NCBI RefSeq assembly: GCF_017874255.1
Contig: NZ_JAGGLD010000001.1
Span: 1,240,001-1,304,000 of the forward strand
Source of the DNA: Paenibacillus shirakamiensis
GTDB lineage: Bacteria > Bacillota > Bacilli > Paenibacillales > Paenibacillaceae
DNA length: 64,000 bases
Reading direction: 5' to 3'
Under the pieces are notes generated by a model. The model saw only the letters and a program-made list of their open reading frames with translations. It did not search any database and had not been told where the DNA came from. Every line of letters begins with the position of its first letter. The stretch's first letter is position 1. The translations under genes were made by a program, and so were the position numbers. Positions 44,101-51,742 of this stretch are shown piece after piece.

Positions 44101-44542
44101 AGTCCTTATGAATCACGTTTCTTGAAATCCATTGCTCGTATACACTCTGTAAGGTCTTGGCATGTAAGGCTGACTGAACGATCTTCTGGCAGTCGATGAC
44201 TTCGTCGAATTGTAAAGATTTGCAAGGATGAATTTCTACCGTTGCATAGAGGAGAGCGTCTCTAACAACAGATACGGATTTTCCTCGTATACGAACCTTC
44301 CATATCCCTGTGTCAGACTCTTCTGCCTCTATAGTTAAGGCGATTTCTTCGTCCTTAAGTACAATTAAAGAATTGAAAATGGTGAGTTTCTTCATAATAA
44401 GATGGGAATAGCGTAGGTTCTGTTCTCGAAATATCTGAAAAATCAAGTCTATATACGCTAAGCCCGGTAACATGGCTTGGCCGTTAACTTGATGATTGTG
44501 AATTAGAGGATGATTATAAGAAATGATGAATTCACGATTCAT
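38141..44542 (-). CDS. PKS-C: DH-ACP-KS-KR-ACP-KS0
   Basis: A 2,133-residue PKS protein split in the middle of modules at both ends. The N-terminal DH (about 1-270, HQVNGQAMLP with His17; Asp187, but no Gln/His four residues on) acts on the chain held by the KS0 of PKS-B. Then ACP (Ser327 in GLHSVD), an ordinary KS (Cys579, EAHGTG), KR (GGTRGIG about 1261, Tyr about 1422), ACP (Ser1589) and a C-terminal KS0 (about 1655-2100) with Cys1835 but EANGSG, Asn1970 replacing the catalytic His. The KS0 should pass the chain on without condensation, and the DH that opens PKS-D then forms the olefin. The ATG follows GGAGGG, three bases after the PKS-B stop. Confidence 0.95.
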   Translation of the reverse strand: MNREFIISYNHPLIHNHQVNGQAMLPGLAYIDLIFQIFREQNLRYSHLIMKKLTIFNSLIVLKDEEIALTIEAEESDTGIWKVRIRGKSVSVVRDALLYATVEIHPCKSLQFDEVIDCQKIVQSALHAKTLQSVYEQWISRNVIHKDFMQAKGNVYEYNNAICVQAELHSDALESAEGFMFHPALLDGCGAGVIGSWYEDLLKDDTVMFLPLYFESFRATELMDTSSWAKVDISSIVRSGDLLSYTMGFFNHHGQKIAELINFTLKLIRNLEEKNITKPDLYIKHSDELSTIHEVEASIVCLIADYLELETIKIRKDIGFFEMGLHSVDLLNLAVSIEQSLDKPISPTLLFEHSTITQLVQYLTEQGQIDLNKLRDTQDTSINSSLTEGMNIEARESTVPLANSDIAVIGMSGRYPQARNIEEFWSNLKAGVDAITEVTLDRWNWKQTEDLETPSGKSISRWGGFVEDYDCFDASFFRITPKEAEAMDPQERLFLEVCWEAIEDAGYTPKNIVKSKGKQKRNKVGVFAGVMHKDYAFLGAEAVARGQAVSIAMNDAPIANRISYFCNFHGPSMTIDTVCSSSLTAVHLAMQSLRLEECEVALAGGVNLSLHPNKYISYGFMGMHASDGRCRSFGKDGDGYVSSDGVGTVVLKPLKNAVEDGDHIYAVIKGSAINHVGAGSGITVPSPVGQAELIRDCLEKANIKARTISYIEAHGTGTSLGDPIEMEGLIQAFNQHTEDKQFCSIGSVKSNIGHAESAAGISGLQKSILQLYHRTLVPSLHVEEANPYIDFIDSPFRIQTQLEAWSQPFMDIDGVQTTFPRRAGLSSFGATGSNAHLIMEEYIPNYQLDGEQPRDPFNQIRPSLVPVSAKNEEQLHQYVVKIMDYLILCTAQVTCSEYRTKMLLEDVAFTLQTGREAWNERVIFISNDIEELIHLMEQFLKGDLNNPQIYRGQSKQSPWLSNLFADDMDTQALLDQWMHQGKWGKIASLWTHGVHVHWNELLKNQEPHRISLPTYPFVKERYWLPQEQETSKSRKQVRNTHTSEHPLHPGQSRHKKILQKQWRISKRSKSNSSLRSLCILASEHTMVLASELARLVPGSHILTIEAPVKDEDREWGAYSGFVDITGCAVLEDESLAWISCLQNYVEYADSDRKIAILITKGLESYKNITPRLHGASRVGLYRMLQSEYGEVCSRHVDVDVNSSDETIAIQILNELHMYSEDSEACYREGTRYEAYLAELPLHGPHIDRKINFIKGVLWITGGTRGIGALCAKHFVEHYGVRKIVLTGREVLPPREQWEDLDKEMDSTTFKKIEAILALEALGAEVKTFALDLTDVQEVQQTVNKVKEQWGPIQGVLHSAGLGDLDTPAFIRKSLGTIETVLAPKIKGLDCLYQSMRGEPLLFFILFSSVSAIVPSLASGQSDYAMANSYMDYMAQAHRNEHRIISIQWPSWKEVGLGEVKSTVYNHSGLWSHTNDEGLQLLDYVIANDVGAVVLPAIVNPLLWNPSLLMKRTLLSGISESTHTDNRVNKSMLSQHSPLKKSSQVGENGEPPSLLKSTEAWVSQLFASELKLKEDHLDAQMLFSEYGVDSILLTQVLRSLRNEMHIDLAPSILYEYPSVSLFAAWLEENHQATLREMFKRAVRTDESVTLVDWFIESDASTDNSPSRLIETQSTLTTCPEGYNIAIVGMSCQFPGARTLDEYWELLSQGRSAIQRVPADFWPCEERYYAGLLDRSTRISPEYFHISEQDAKAMDPQALLLLEESLKLLHHAGYTTEEIKGQSVGVYVGARSQHVPDERDLIEANHPIVAFGANYLAANISHYFDLHGPSLVVDTACSSSLVGMNIAIQALQRGDINSALVGGVSMLSSDRIHRLFQQRGILCPTSEFHVFDAKANGVVLSEGIGMVMLKSVEQAVKDGDCIYAVISGMEVNNDGRTAGPAAPNVHAQMEVMRKAIVTSGKSPQDIRYIEANGSGSEITDLLELKAIEQVYRNDSNMPLGIGSIKPNIGHPLCAEGMAGLIKIVCMLEQQVRLPFISGQSAMKHYDLDQSPIYFDRAFTPWEGNSVAALNCFADGGTNVHVILERWIEKRSVNLLRKPLPLPVRMLEHTDFLKDSDSDISNWWRSPEINVRGEHG

Positions 44543-44545
44543 AAT

Positions 44546-47500
44546 TTATCCCTCCAGACCAAATGATTCCCATACCATCCGTCGATTCCCTTTCCGATCA
44601 GACGTTGCCTTCGGTAATTCAAAGAGGTCGCTTGGCAGAGGAAGAGATCGCCGAATAGTTGTCCTCGAATCTTCTTCATAACTCTCCAAGATAAGATGCG
44701 CATTCGTCCCCCCATCTGCAAAAGAACTTACCCCAGCCACTCTAGGGCTTGACCATTTCTCGGAAGTTCGGTTGAAGTACAACGCGGAGTCCTCAATCTT
44801 GAAATGCTTCATTGGTTGCTGTCCTGATAGAAAAGGCACTTTTTGACCATGAGATAACATAAGAATAAGCTTGATGAGACTTGCCATACCTTCAGCACAT
44901 AGTGAATGACCAATATTAGGTTTAACTGATCCGATACCTAAGGGTAACTTACTCTTCGTTCGATATACGGCCTGAATTGCTTTCAATTCCAGTACATCGG
45001 ATACCTGAGATCCAGATCCATTTGCCTCGATATAATCAATTTCTTGAGGTTGTTTGCCACTTAATTCTAAGGCTCTTCGCATCACATCACATTGGCCCTT
45101 ATAACTAGGGGCTGAAGGTCCAGCTGTTCTTCCATCGTTATTCACTGCAACACTTTTAATTACCGCTAGAATAGAATCTCCATCCTTTTGCGCTTGTTCC
45201 TTGCTCTTCAAAAGCACCATTCCCGCTCCTTCTGCTAGAATGACGCCTTGGGATCGCCGATCAAAGATATGAAATTCCGAATCTTGACTCAGAAGACCAC
45301 GTTGCTTAAATAACTGATGCTCTTTGTCAGTGTGGAATAGGTTTATGCCACCAACAAGTGCATATTCAATGTCTCCATTACGCAAAGCTTGAATCGCGAG
45401 ATTCATACTTATAAGTGCAGAAGAACAAGCACTATCTATGACTAGACTCGGGCCTTTGACATCCAAGAAACGTGAGATATTAGAGGCAAGATAATTCGCA
45501 CCGACAGCAAGAATGGGATTTTTTGCAGCAAGAAGAAGCTCCTCTTGAGGTAAATGTCTACTCCTTGCCCCTATGTACACACCCACAGATTTCTCATGAA
45601 GTTCCTCTGGCGTATATCCTGCGTGGTATACCGTTTTAAGACTCTCCTCCAACAGAAGGAGCGCTTGCGGGTCCATCGCGGCTGCGTCCTCAGTCGAGAT
45701 TTGAAAATAGGTACTTGCGACTGTAGGTGTTCGATCTATTACTCCTGCAAAAAACAACTCACCATCTTCACCTGAATGTTCTGATGGTATCTGTCCGATT
45801 GAAGATTCACCCTTGGTAAGAAGTTCCCAATATTTTTCCAAAGAAGGGGCTTCAGGAAAGTGGCAGGACATGCCGATAATGGCAATTTCACTAAGGGTTC
45901 CAAAGTCATGGGTATTCACAAGATAGGTCTCTTCAGTTTCTTTTTGCTCGTCCGCAGTGTTTGGTTGCATAACACTTGTTCCGAACAGGTATAACGAATC
46001 CATAGATGACGGAAAGTTATTTTGTAAATAAATAGCCAAAGCATCCACGGTAGGGTACTCGAAGAGCAGGGAAGGGTCTAAATCCACTCCACTTTTCTGC
46101 CGAATTACCTTGACTACTTGCGCTAAAAGAATGGAATCCACACCATAATGAGCAAAAGGAACATACGGTTGAATTTTGTGCGTATCCAATTTCAATTCTT
46201 GTGCAAAGATCCTAGTCAGACCCCTCACTATATTTGAAAGATTTTCGTTTTCTTTACTAGATTGATTCTGCGCTGGAAAATTCGAAGCGTCTGAGTTTTG
46301 ATCTTGAGGCTTATTGCTTTGCATTAACCGTTCAACTGCCCAATTATCTCTGTCTATATATGCTGGAAGAACAACAGGTCCCATGCCTTGTGAAAGAATA
46401 TAATCGAGCATCTGCAAACCTTGCTCATTGGTATGACTAAGTAAGCCTGTATCTTTGTAAGCTTTAGACTTAACCTCCCCCATCCCCGTATCTTTCCAAT
46501 TGGGCCATTGGATACTAACTATGGGAGTAACTGCTGCTTGATCTTGAGCAAAATAATCCATGTATGCGTTCGCCATAGCATAATCACTTTGTCCCGCAGC
46601 AAGCGTTGGTATGGTAGCCGATACGGATGAAAATAGCACAAAGAACCTCAAAGGCTCATCTTTGAGGCAAGCATATAAATGATTCAAACCCTCGACTTTC
46701 GGTAGGGCAACTTCTTGAATTGAAGTTAAGGATTTACGTATAAATGCAGGGGTATCTGAGCTCTCCATGCCAGCACAGTGAAGGACACCCCCGATGGGCC
46801 CCCATTCTGATGTTACGTGTTGAACACTTTGATGAAGCCCTTCCACATCACCTAAAGAAACGGAAAGTGTCTTCACCTGAGCCCCCATCCCCTCTAATGA
46901 AAGGATTTTCTCTATTTTGATCCCGAGTGAACTCCCATAATCTTCTAGATGACTTTTCCACTTGTGCCTTGGTGGTATACTCTCTTTGCCCATAAGAACA
47001 ATACGACGCACTCCGTAGTTTTTCACAAAATGTTCTGCACATAACGCACCAATTCCACGTGTTCCTCCCGTAATCCAAAGTACATGGTCTGGAGAGAATG
47101 ACATTCGGACACATTGAAGCTCTTCGTTTTTTTCTTGTTCTTTCAGACAGGCACGATAACGTATGCCCTTAGCATACCTAACTTCAGTATCCATAGACTC
47201 CATATTCAATTCAGCTTTAATATATTCAATTAAAGTATAATCATCTTCATTAATGTCTATATCGATATGCCTGGAGTGGGTATAACGATATTCACTTTGT
47301 AGCATACGGTACAGACCGACTCTAGATGCACCACTTACATTCACTTGAGATCTATTATTTTCAAGCCCACGGGTAACACAAAGGAACTTAATTTCGTACT
47401 TTTCTTGGGAACTCTGCTCAATCCAGCGTTGTAGGCAAGGAATCCAACTCCATTCATCAAAGCGTTGTGTCCCACAACCAATAAGGTCAATGAATTTAGT

Positions 47501-49687
47501 ACATGAAATTAAAGAATTCCATTCTTGTCTGTCGTCATCCATACTATGTTCGAGGTATAGAACTCGGCTGCCGAGTAGCTGGCTTGCTATTTTTTTTGCC
47601 AAGGGCTGAGTCTCCTTGGATGCAAGGATTACAACCTCTCCCAGATCAGTGAAAGGATTCAAAGGTATAGATGGATCTGTAGGCTCCCAATGTTTTTGAA
47701 GTAATACCCATGAATTAGCAGGCAGTTCTGACTTTGCATTTGTCAACCAATACTTTTCTTTTGCGAAGGGATACGTAGGTAGACTAATCCTTCTAGGCAT
47801 TGCCTCGCCATACCAACTAGACCAATCCACCTGAAATCCCTGAACCCATAAATCTGCAATTGGTTTAGCCTTTTTCTCCTTGAGGAGACCATGCAAAAGT
47901 ATCGCTACCTCCTCTCTGACTTCTGGAGTGTAGACATCCCCATGTGGAGCAGACTGTACTTCACCTGTAACCCAGCTTCTCGACGAATTCTCATTATTTA
48001 AATATTGCTTCAGGGTGGATAGGAGTGCATCCCTAGACGACGCAATAAGAGCAAGACGAACACGATATGCTTCTCGCCCCAATTGCAGACTACAGGCTAT
48101 ATCAGCTAACTCGGCTTGATCTTCTAAAGCCAACCATCGTAGTAGTGATTGAGCGTACTGATATACCTGTTCCTGACTCTCAGCAGATAATACAAAAATC
48201 AAAGAACCCGTATGTTTTATAACGGGCCTCTGATCCACATATTCCTCCATAATAAGATGAGCATTCGTCCCACTAAAACCGAAGGAGCTCACCGCAGCGC
48301 GTCTAGGACTATCCGCTGTCTCCCAATGTTTGTATTCTGTATTCACATAAAAGGCAGAATGATCTAAGGCAAAATGCTCGTTAGGTTCTTTAAAATGTAG
48401 TGTTGGTACGAGCTTCTTGTACCTCATGCAATAGGCGACTTTGTGAATCCCCGCTATACCCGCTGCGGCGGAAGTGTGACCGATGTTACTTTTTACTGAT
48501 CCAATAGCACATTTTGGGTGAGTGGAGGTTTTGTCATCATAGACAGAGGCAAGCGCTTGAAGCTCAATCGGATCACCCAGCTTTGTCCCTGTTCCGTGCA
48601 TTTCCACATAACTTATACTTTTAGGATCAATATTGAATTTGTCATAAATATGACGTTCTAGTTCCATTTGGCTATGTTGACTGGGTGCTGTAATTCCATT
48701 AGTCTTCCCGTCCTGGTTGATGGCAGAAGCAATTATAGTACCGTATATGTGATCCCCATCTTTTTCGGCATCCTTTAATCGCTTCAGTACGATAGCCCCG
48801 GCCCCTTCTCCAGGGACAAAACCATTTGCAGAATTATCAAAAGCTTTGCATTGTCCATCAGGCGATAACATTCCTGCATCACACATACTCAGGTAAGTAT
48901 CTGGAATCAAATACAACGTTACCCCGCCAGCCAAGGCCATATCAATCTCACCAGATAATAGTGCTTGACAAGCTAAGTGTACAGATACTAATGACGATGA
49001 ACAAGCCGTATCGACAGGAATGGCAGGACCTTTGAGATTTAGGTAGTACGACAGACGTGCCGCAGCTATTGCATGACTACTACCTAAAGTATGATTAAAT
49101 CTTATATGTGATCTACTAGCCAAACCCTCTCGTAATATACTTCCATATTCTTCACTCATAATTCCGAGATAGATTCCGCAGTTTTTACCATTTAGCTGAT
49201 GGGGCGTATATCCCGCATCTTCGAAAGCACTATACCCTTCCTGCATAAATATTCGTTGCTGGGGATCCATATGCTCGGCTTCTTGAGGAGAGATGTGGAA
49301 GAACAAAGGATCGAACTCATCGATATGGTCTAACATTCCCAGCCATTTGGCGTAAATCTTACCTTTTTGAGGATCGGATTGAAAGTAGGTGTCTGTATTC
49401 CAGCGGGATTTGGGAATTTCCTGTATGCTATGCACACCTTCAATAAGATTTTCCCAATACGCATCTAAATCATTCGCACCAGGATATCTTCCCGACATGC
49501 CGATGATAGCAATGACCTCACGGTCTGGCTTGGTGGGGTTACGTTCACCTAAAGGAGCATTGTCCTCATATCTAGTGCCTGCTGAATCGCATTCCTGCGG
49601 ATGCTGGAGTTGCTTTAGCCACTTTTTCGCTTCTTCTGGACTCATTTGTCGTTGCTCCAATGCATCCAAAATGTCTTCTACCTTCAT
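44546..49687 (-). CDS. PKS-B: docking-KS-KR-ACP-KS0
   Basis: About 1,713 residues from ATG 49687, chosen because GGAGGG lies seven bases upstream; an in-frame ATG at 49702 contains that sequence itself. The N terminus (VEDILDALEQ...) is a short helical docking segment resembling the PKS-A C terminus. KS (Cys229, EMHGTG with His kept) accepts the beta-branched unit from the tandem ACPs of PKS-A. KR (GGTRGIG about 875, Tyr about 1036), ACP (Ser1185 in GVDSIL) and C-terminal KS0 (about 1240-1690; Cys1421 in SACSSA, Asn1556 in EANGSG) follow. With PKS-C this is a dehydrating bimodule: the KR makes the hydroxyl here and the DH on PKS-C removes water. The KR lacks the Asp of the LDD motif. Confidence 0.95.
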   Translation of the reverse strand: MKVEDILDALEQRQMSPEEAKKWLKQLQHPQECDSAGTRYEDNAPLGERNPTKPDREVIAIIGMSGRYPGANDLDAYWENLIEGVHSIQEIPKSRWNTDTYFQSDPQKGKIYAKWLGMLDHIDEFDPLFFHISPQEAEHMDPQQRIFMQEGYSAFEDAGYTPHQLNGKNCGIYLGIMSEEYGSILREGLASRSHIRFNHTLGSSHAIAAARLSYYLNLKGPAIPVDTACSSSLVSVHLACQALLSGEIDMALAGGVTLYLIPDTYLSMCDAGMLSPDGQCKAFDNSANGFVPGEGAGAIVLKRLKDAEKDGDHIYGTIIASAINQDGKTNGITAPSQHSQMELERHIYDKFNIDPKSISYVEMHGTGTKLGDPIELQALASVYDDKTSTHPKCAIGSVKSNIGHTSAAAGIAGIHKVAYCMRYKKLVPTLHFKEPNEHFALDHSAFYVNTEYKHWETADSPRRAAVSSFGFSGTNAHLIMEEYVDQRPVIKHTGSLIFVLSAESQEQVYQYAQSLLRWLALEDQAELADIACSLQLGREAYRVRLALIASSRDALLSTLKQYLNNENSSRSWVTGEVQSAPHGDVYTPEVREEVAILLHGLLKEKKAKPIADLWVQGFQVDWSSWYGEAMPRRISLPTYPFAKEKYWLTNAKSELPANSWVLLQKHWEPTDPSIPLNPFTDLGEVVILASKETQPLAKKIASQLLGSRVLYLEHSMDDDRQEWNSLISCTKFIDLIGCGTQRFDEWSWIPCLQRWIEQSSQEKYEIKFLCVTRGLENNRSQVNVSGASRVGLYRMLQSEYRYTHSRHIDIDINEDDYTLIEYIKAELNMESMDTEVRYAKGIRYRACLKEQEKNEELQCVRMSFSPDHVLWITGGTRGIGALCAEHFVKNYGVRRIVLMGKESIPPRHKWKSHLEDYGSSLGIKIEKILSLEGMGAQVKTLSVSLGDVEGLHQSVQHVTSEWGPIGGVLHCAGMESSDTPAFIRKSLTSIQEVALPKVEGLNHLYACLKDEPLRFFVLFSSVSATIPTLAAGQSDYAMANAYMDYFAQDQAAVTPIVSIQWPNWKDTGMGEVKSKAYKDTGLLSHTNEQGLQMLDYILSQGMGPVVLPAYIDRDNWAVERLMQSNKPQDQNSDASNFPAQNQSSKENENLSNIVRGLTRIFAQELKLDTHKIQPYVPFAHYGVDSILLAQVVKVIRQKSGVDLDPSLLFEYPTVDALAIYLQNNFPSSMDSLYLFGTSVMQPNTADEQKETEETYLVNTHDFGTLSEIAIIGMSCHFPEAPSLEKYWELLTKGESSIGQIPSEHSGEDGELFFAGVIDRTPTVASTYFQISTEDAAAMDPQALLLLEESLKTVYHAGYTPEELHEKSVGVYIGARSRHLPQEELLLAAKNPILAVGANYLASNISRFLDVKGPSLVIDSACSSALISMNLAIQALRNGDIEYALVGGINLFHTDKEHQLFKQRGLLSQDSEFHIFDRRSQGVILAEGAGMVLLKSKEQAQKDGDSILAVIKSVAVNNDGRTAGPSAPSYKGQCDVMRRALELSGKQPQEIDYIEANGSGSQVSDVLELKAIQAVYRTKSKLPLGIGSVKPNIGHSLCAEGMASLIKLILMLSHGQKVPFLSGQQPMKHFKIEDSALYFNRTSEKWSSPRVAGVSSFADGGTNAHLILESYEEDSRTTIRRSLPLPSDLFELPKATSDRKGNRRMVWESFGLEG

Positions 49688-49711
49688 CCGCATTCCCTCC
49701 ATTAAATAAGG

Positions 49712-50461
49712 TTATTGACCAAATAAAGAGACGATTCGCTGCCGGACCCCCTCTTGGTGAAAAGTTTTCTCATGCATCTGTAACTCTTCCTGAATAATAG
49801 GTCCCAGTTCAGAACGAATGGAAGCGACCAGATGATCTTTGAGCGTAATCAGTGATTCTGTAGGTTTATCTGCAAGACTTTCAGCTATTTTATAGGCATA
49901 TTGCAGCACTTCTGTTCGTGGCAATACCTTAAAAGGCACCCCTCTTTGAGCAAGTTCTGCTCCTCTATAATTTTCAGCAGTTAGCAGCATTTCTTGAGCT
50001 AAGGCAAATCCCAATTTACGCGGCACGATATAGGTCGACCCAAACCCAGGGGTAAACCCATATTTCATAAAATTAGTATTATATATACTCTCTTGACTTA
50101 GGATGATTACATCAGAGAATAGACCCATGACAAAGCCACCGCCAATCCCATGGCCCTGCATTGCCGAAATGACAGGAACACGGCAGTTCAAAGCAAGAGA
50201 GTATAGATTCAAATCCGTAAATTTTGAACGTCCGTCTTGAATAGCGAGTAATCCTTCTTGCGTTCCACCCGATGCAAAATAATTATCATACCCTGTCAAA
50301 ATCACCACTTTACATTGTGGAAGGTGTTCAATGGTAGCAAAAGACTCTCGTAAACCCTCAATTAGCTGTTCAGAGAACATATTTTTATGTTGGCGATCCT
50401 CCATTGTAATTTGAACAATACCGTCTTGTTCAACCATATGAACTACGGAAGATATTTTCAT
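49712..50461 (-). CDS. Enoyl-CoA hydratase-like decarboxylase of beta-branching (ECH2, PksI-like)
   Basis: A 249-residue crotonase-fold protein that reads closely like PksI of the bacillaene cluster, for instance FASGGTQEGLL, QGHGIGGGFVMGL and MKYGFTPG. The ECH2 class decarboxylates the glutaconyl-ACP made by ECH1, leaving a beta-methyl (iso)crotonyl unit. It therefore acts on ACP-bound chains, presumably at the tandem ACPs of PKS-A and the ACP of PKS-F. The ATG directly follows the HMGS2 stop (TGA-ATG) with GGAGG as ribosome binding site. It is separated from ECH1 by PKS-A and HMGS2, unlike compact cassettes. Assignment as ECH2 rather than ECH1 rests on recalled family sequences. Confidence 0.9.
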   Translation of the reverse strand: MKISSVVHMVEQDGIVQITMEDRQHKNMFSEQLIEGLRESFATIEHLPQCKVVILTGYDNYFASGGTQEGLLAIQDGRSKFTDLNLYSLALNCRVPVISAMQGHGIGGGFVMGLFSDVIILSQESIYNTNFMKYGFTPGFGSTYIVPRKLGFALAQEMLLTAENYRGAELAQRGVPFKVLPRTEVLQYAYKIAESLADKPTESLITLKDHLVASIRSELGPIIQEELQMHEKTFHQEGVRQRIVSLFGQ

Positions 50462-51724
50462 TCAGGTCCTCCAATTATAATTGCGATGATAACCTTCGAT
50501 AGATTCAAGTGCTAGTGATTGATTATGTTGTATAGACTCCCAAGCTCCTGCAATTAATTGAGAATTTGGCTGACCATGTTTTGTTCCAAACTTTATGGCA
50601 TTTTCATCCTGCAAAATACGTTCATATTCATTCATGGAAAGAGAGTAACGTCGATTCAAATGGTGTTCAATTTGGAATTTTTTTTGCTTTTGTTGCCCTT
50701 CTCTATGCACAATGCCACTATAAAATTCTGAACAACAGCCTGATCCATAAGAAAAGCACCCCACTCTGCTTTGTGTCTCATATTGTCCATAATCAATGGT
50801 TCCAGCTATAGAAAGGAATAGTGTGGCTCCCATAATGTTGCCTACTCGCTGACAATAACGAATGCCAGGCATAACACGCTTATTGAAATCTAATTCAATC
50901 TCTGTAGATTTGGCCTTAGATTCCTTTCGCATCATCGTTCGATGAGCACCTTTGACCATTCCACCAAAAGGAGTATGAAAGGCTAAATATTGAAAAGTAC
51001 TGCGGTAATCGGCACCAATTACCCGCCGTTTATACTCAAGAAAAGTCTGCTCACAGCAGTCCAGATATGATAGTAAAGAAAGATCTACGTCTCCTGCTTC
51101 AACATCTGGGACAGGACGACAAGTATCCATAACTTCATATCCATAATAACCATTTGCTCCAACATCTACCTCAAAAACAATAGGGTCTTCTCCCACTAAC
51201 ACTGCGACAGCTCCTGATCCACCGCTCGGTTCAGCGAACGACCAGTCCGCCGTAGCTGCATCAGCCGCATCCTTTGCAGAAAATCGTGAGATATCTGTAG
51301 CTATTATTAGTGCTTTTGCTCCAGGAGAGGTCTGAGAGAGAATAAAATTTATAGCCATCTGAAAACCCGCGGTCCCCGAATAACATGCTTGTTTAATTTC
51401 GAACAAGCGACAATTTCGATTCAAATCCAAATAATGATGGATATAGGTACTAATTGATTTCCCAAAATCAATACCGGATTCCGTACAAGTAATTAGTAGT
51501 TCTATACGTCCCTTTTCTTGATCGGACATAGTGTCTAATATTGGTTTAGCGGCATTTACCCCAAAGGTTACCGGATCTTCATAAGGCATAGCTACTGTCT
51601 TTTCTTGGACCAGTAGATTCTCAAATCTAGATGTATCCAATCCTCGGTATTTGGCAAGCTGAAGAACATCCAGAGAGGCGCTTCCTCCATACACATTCAT
51701 TGCTTCAATTCCAGCAGCAACCAT
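50462..51724 (-). CDS. HMG-CoA synthase-like protein 2 of beta-branching (PksG-like)
   Basis: About 420 residues from ATG 51724, chosen over 51730 because AGGAG sits seven bases before it and the paralogue starts at the same point. HMG synthases of this type add an acetyl carbanion from acetyl-ACP to the beta-keto group of an ACP-bound chain. The nucleophile is Cys114 in KQACYSG; AFHTPFGG and YGSGCCSEFYSG are also family blocks. It is the second, intact copy in this cluster: over the first 120 residues it matches HMGS1 at about four of five positions with no gaps. It is followed at once by ECH2, so HMGS2-ECH2 form one half of a split cassette. Confidence 0.93.
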   Translation of the reverse strand: MVAAGIEAMNVYGGSASLDVLQLAKYRGLDTSRFENLLVQEKTVAMPYEDPVTFGVNAAKPILDTMSDQEKGRIELLITCTESGIDFGKSISTYIHHYLDLNRNCRLFEIKQACYSGTAGFQMAINFILSQTSPGAKALIIATDISRFSAKDAADAATADWSFAEPSGGSGAVAVLVGEDPIVFEVDVGANGYYGYEVMDTCRPVPDVEAGDVDLSLLSYLDCCEQTFLEYKRRVIGADYRSTFQYLAFHTPFGGMVKGAHRTMMRKESKAKSTEIELDFNKRVMPGIRYCQRVGNIMGATLFLSIAGTIDYGQYETQSRVGCFSYGSGCCSEFYSGIVHREGQQKQKKFQIEHHLNRRYSLSMNEYERILQDENAIKFGTKHGQPNSQLIAGAWESIQHNQSLALESIEGYHRNYNWRT

Positions 51725-51742
51725 TCTCATTCTCCTATTTCA

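Noticed and set aside
50462..51724. HMGS2 as a decaying duplicate
   Set aside because: Full length, no frameshift, Cys114 and the later conserved blocks intact, good ribosome binding site.
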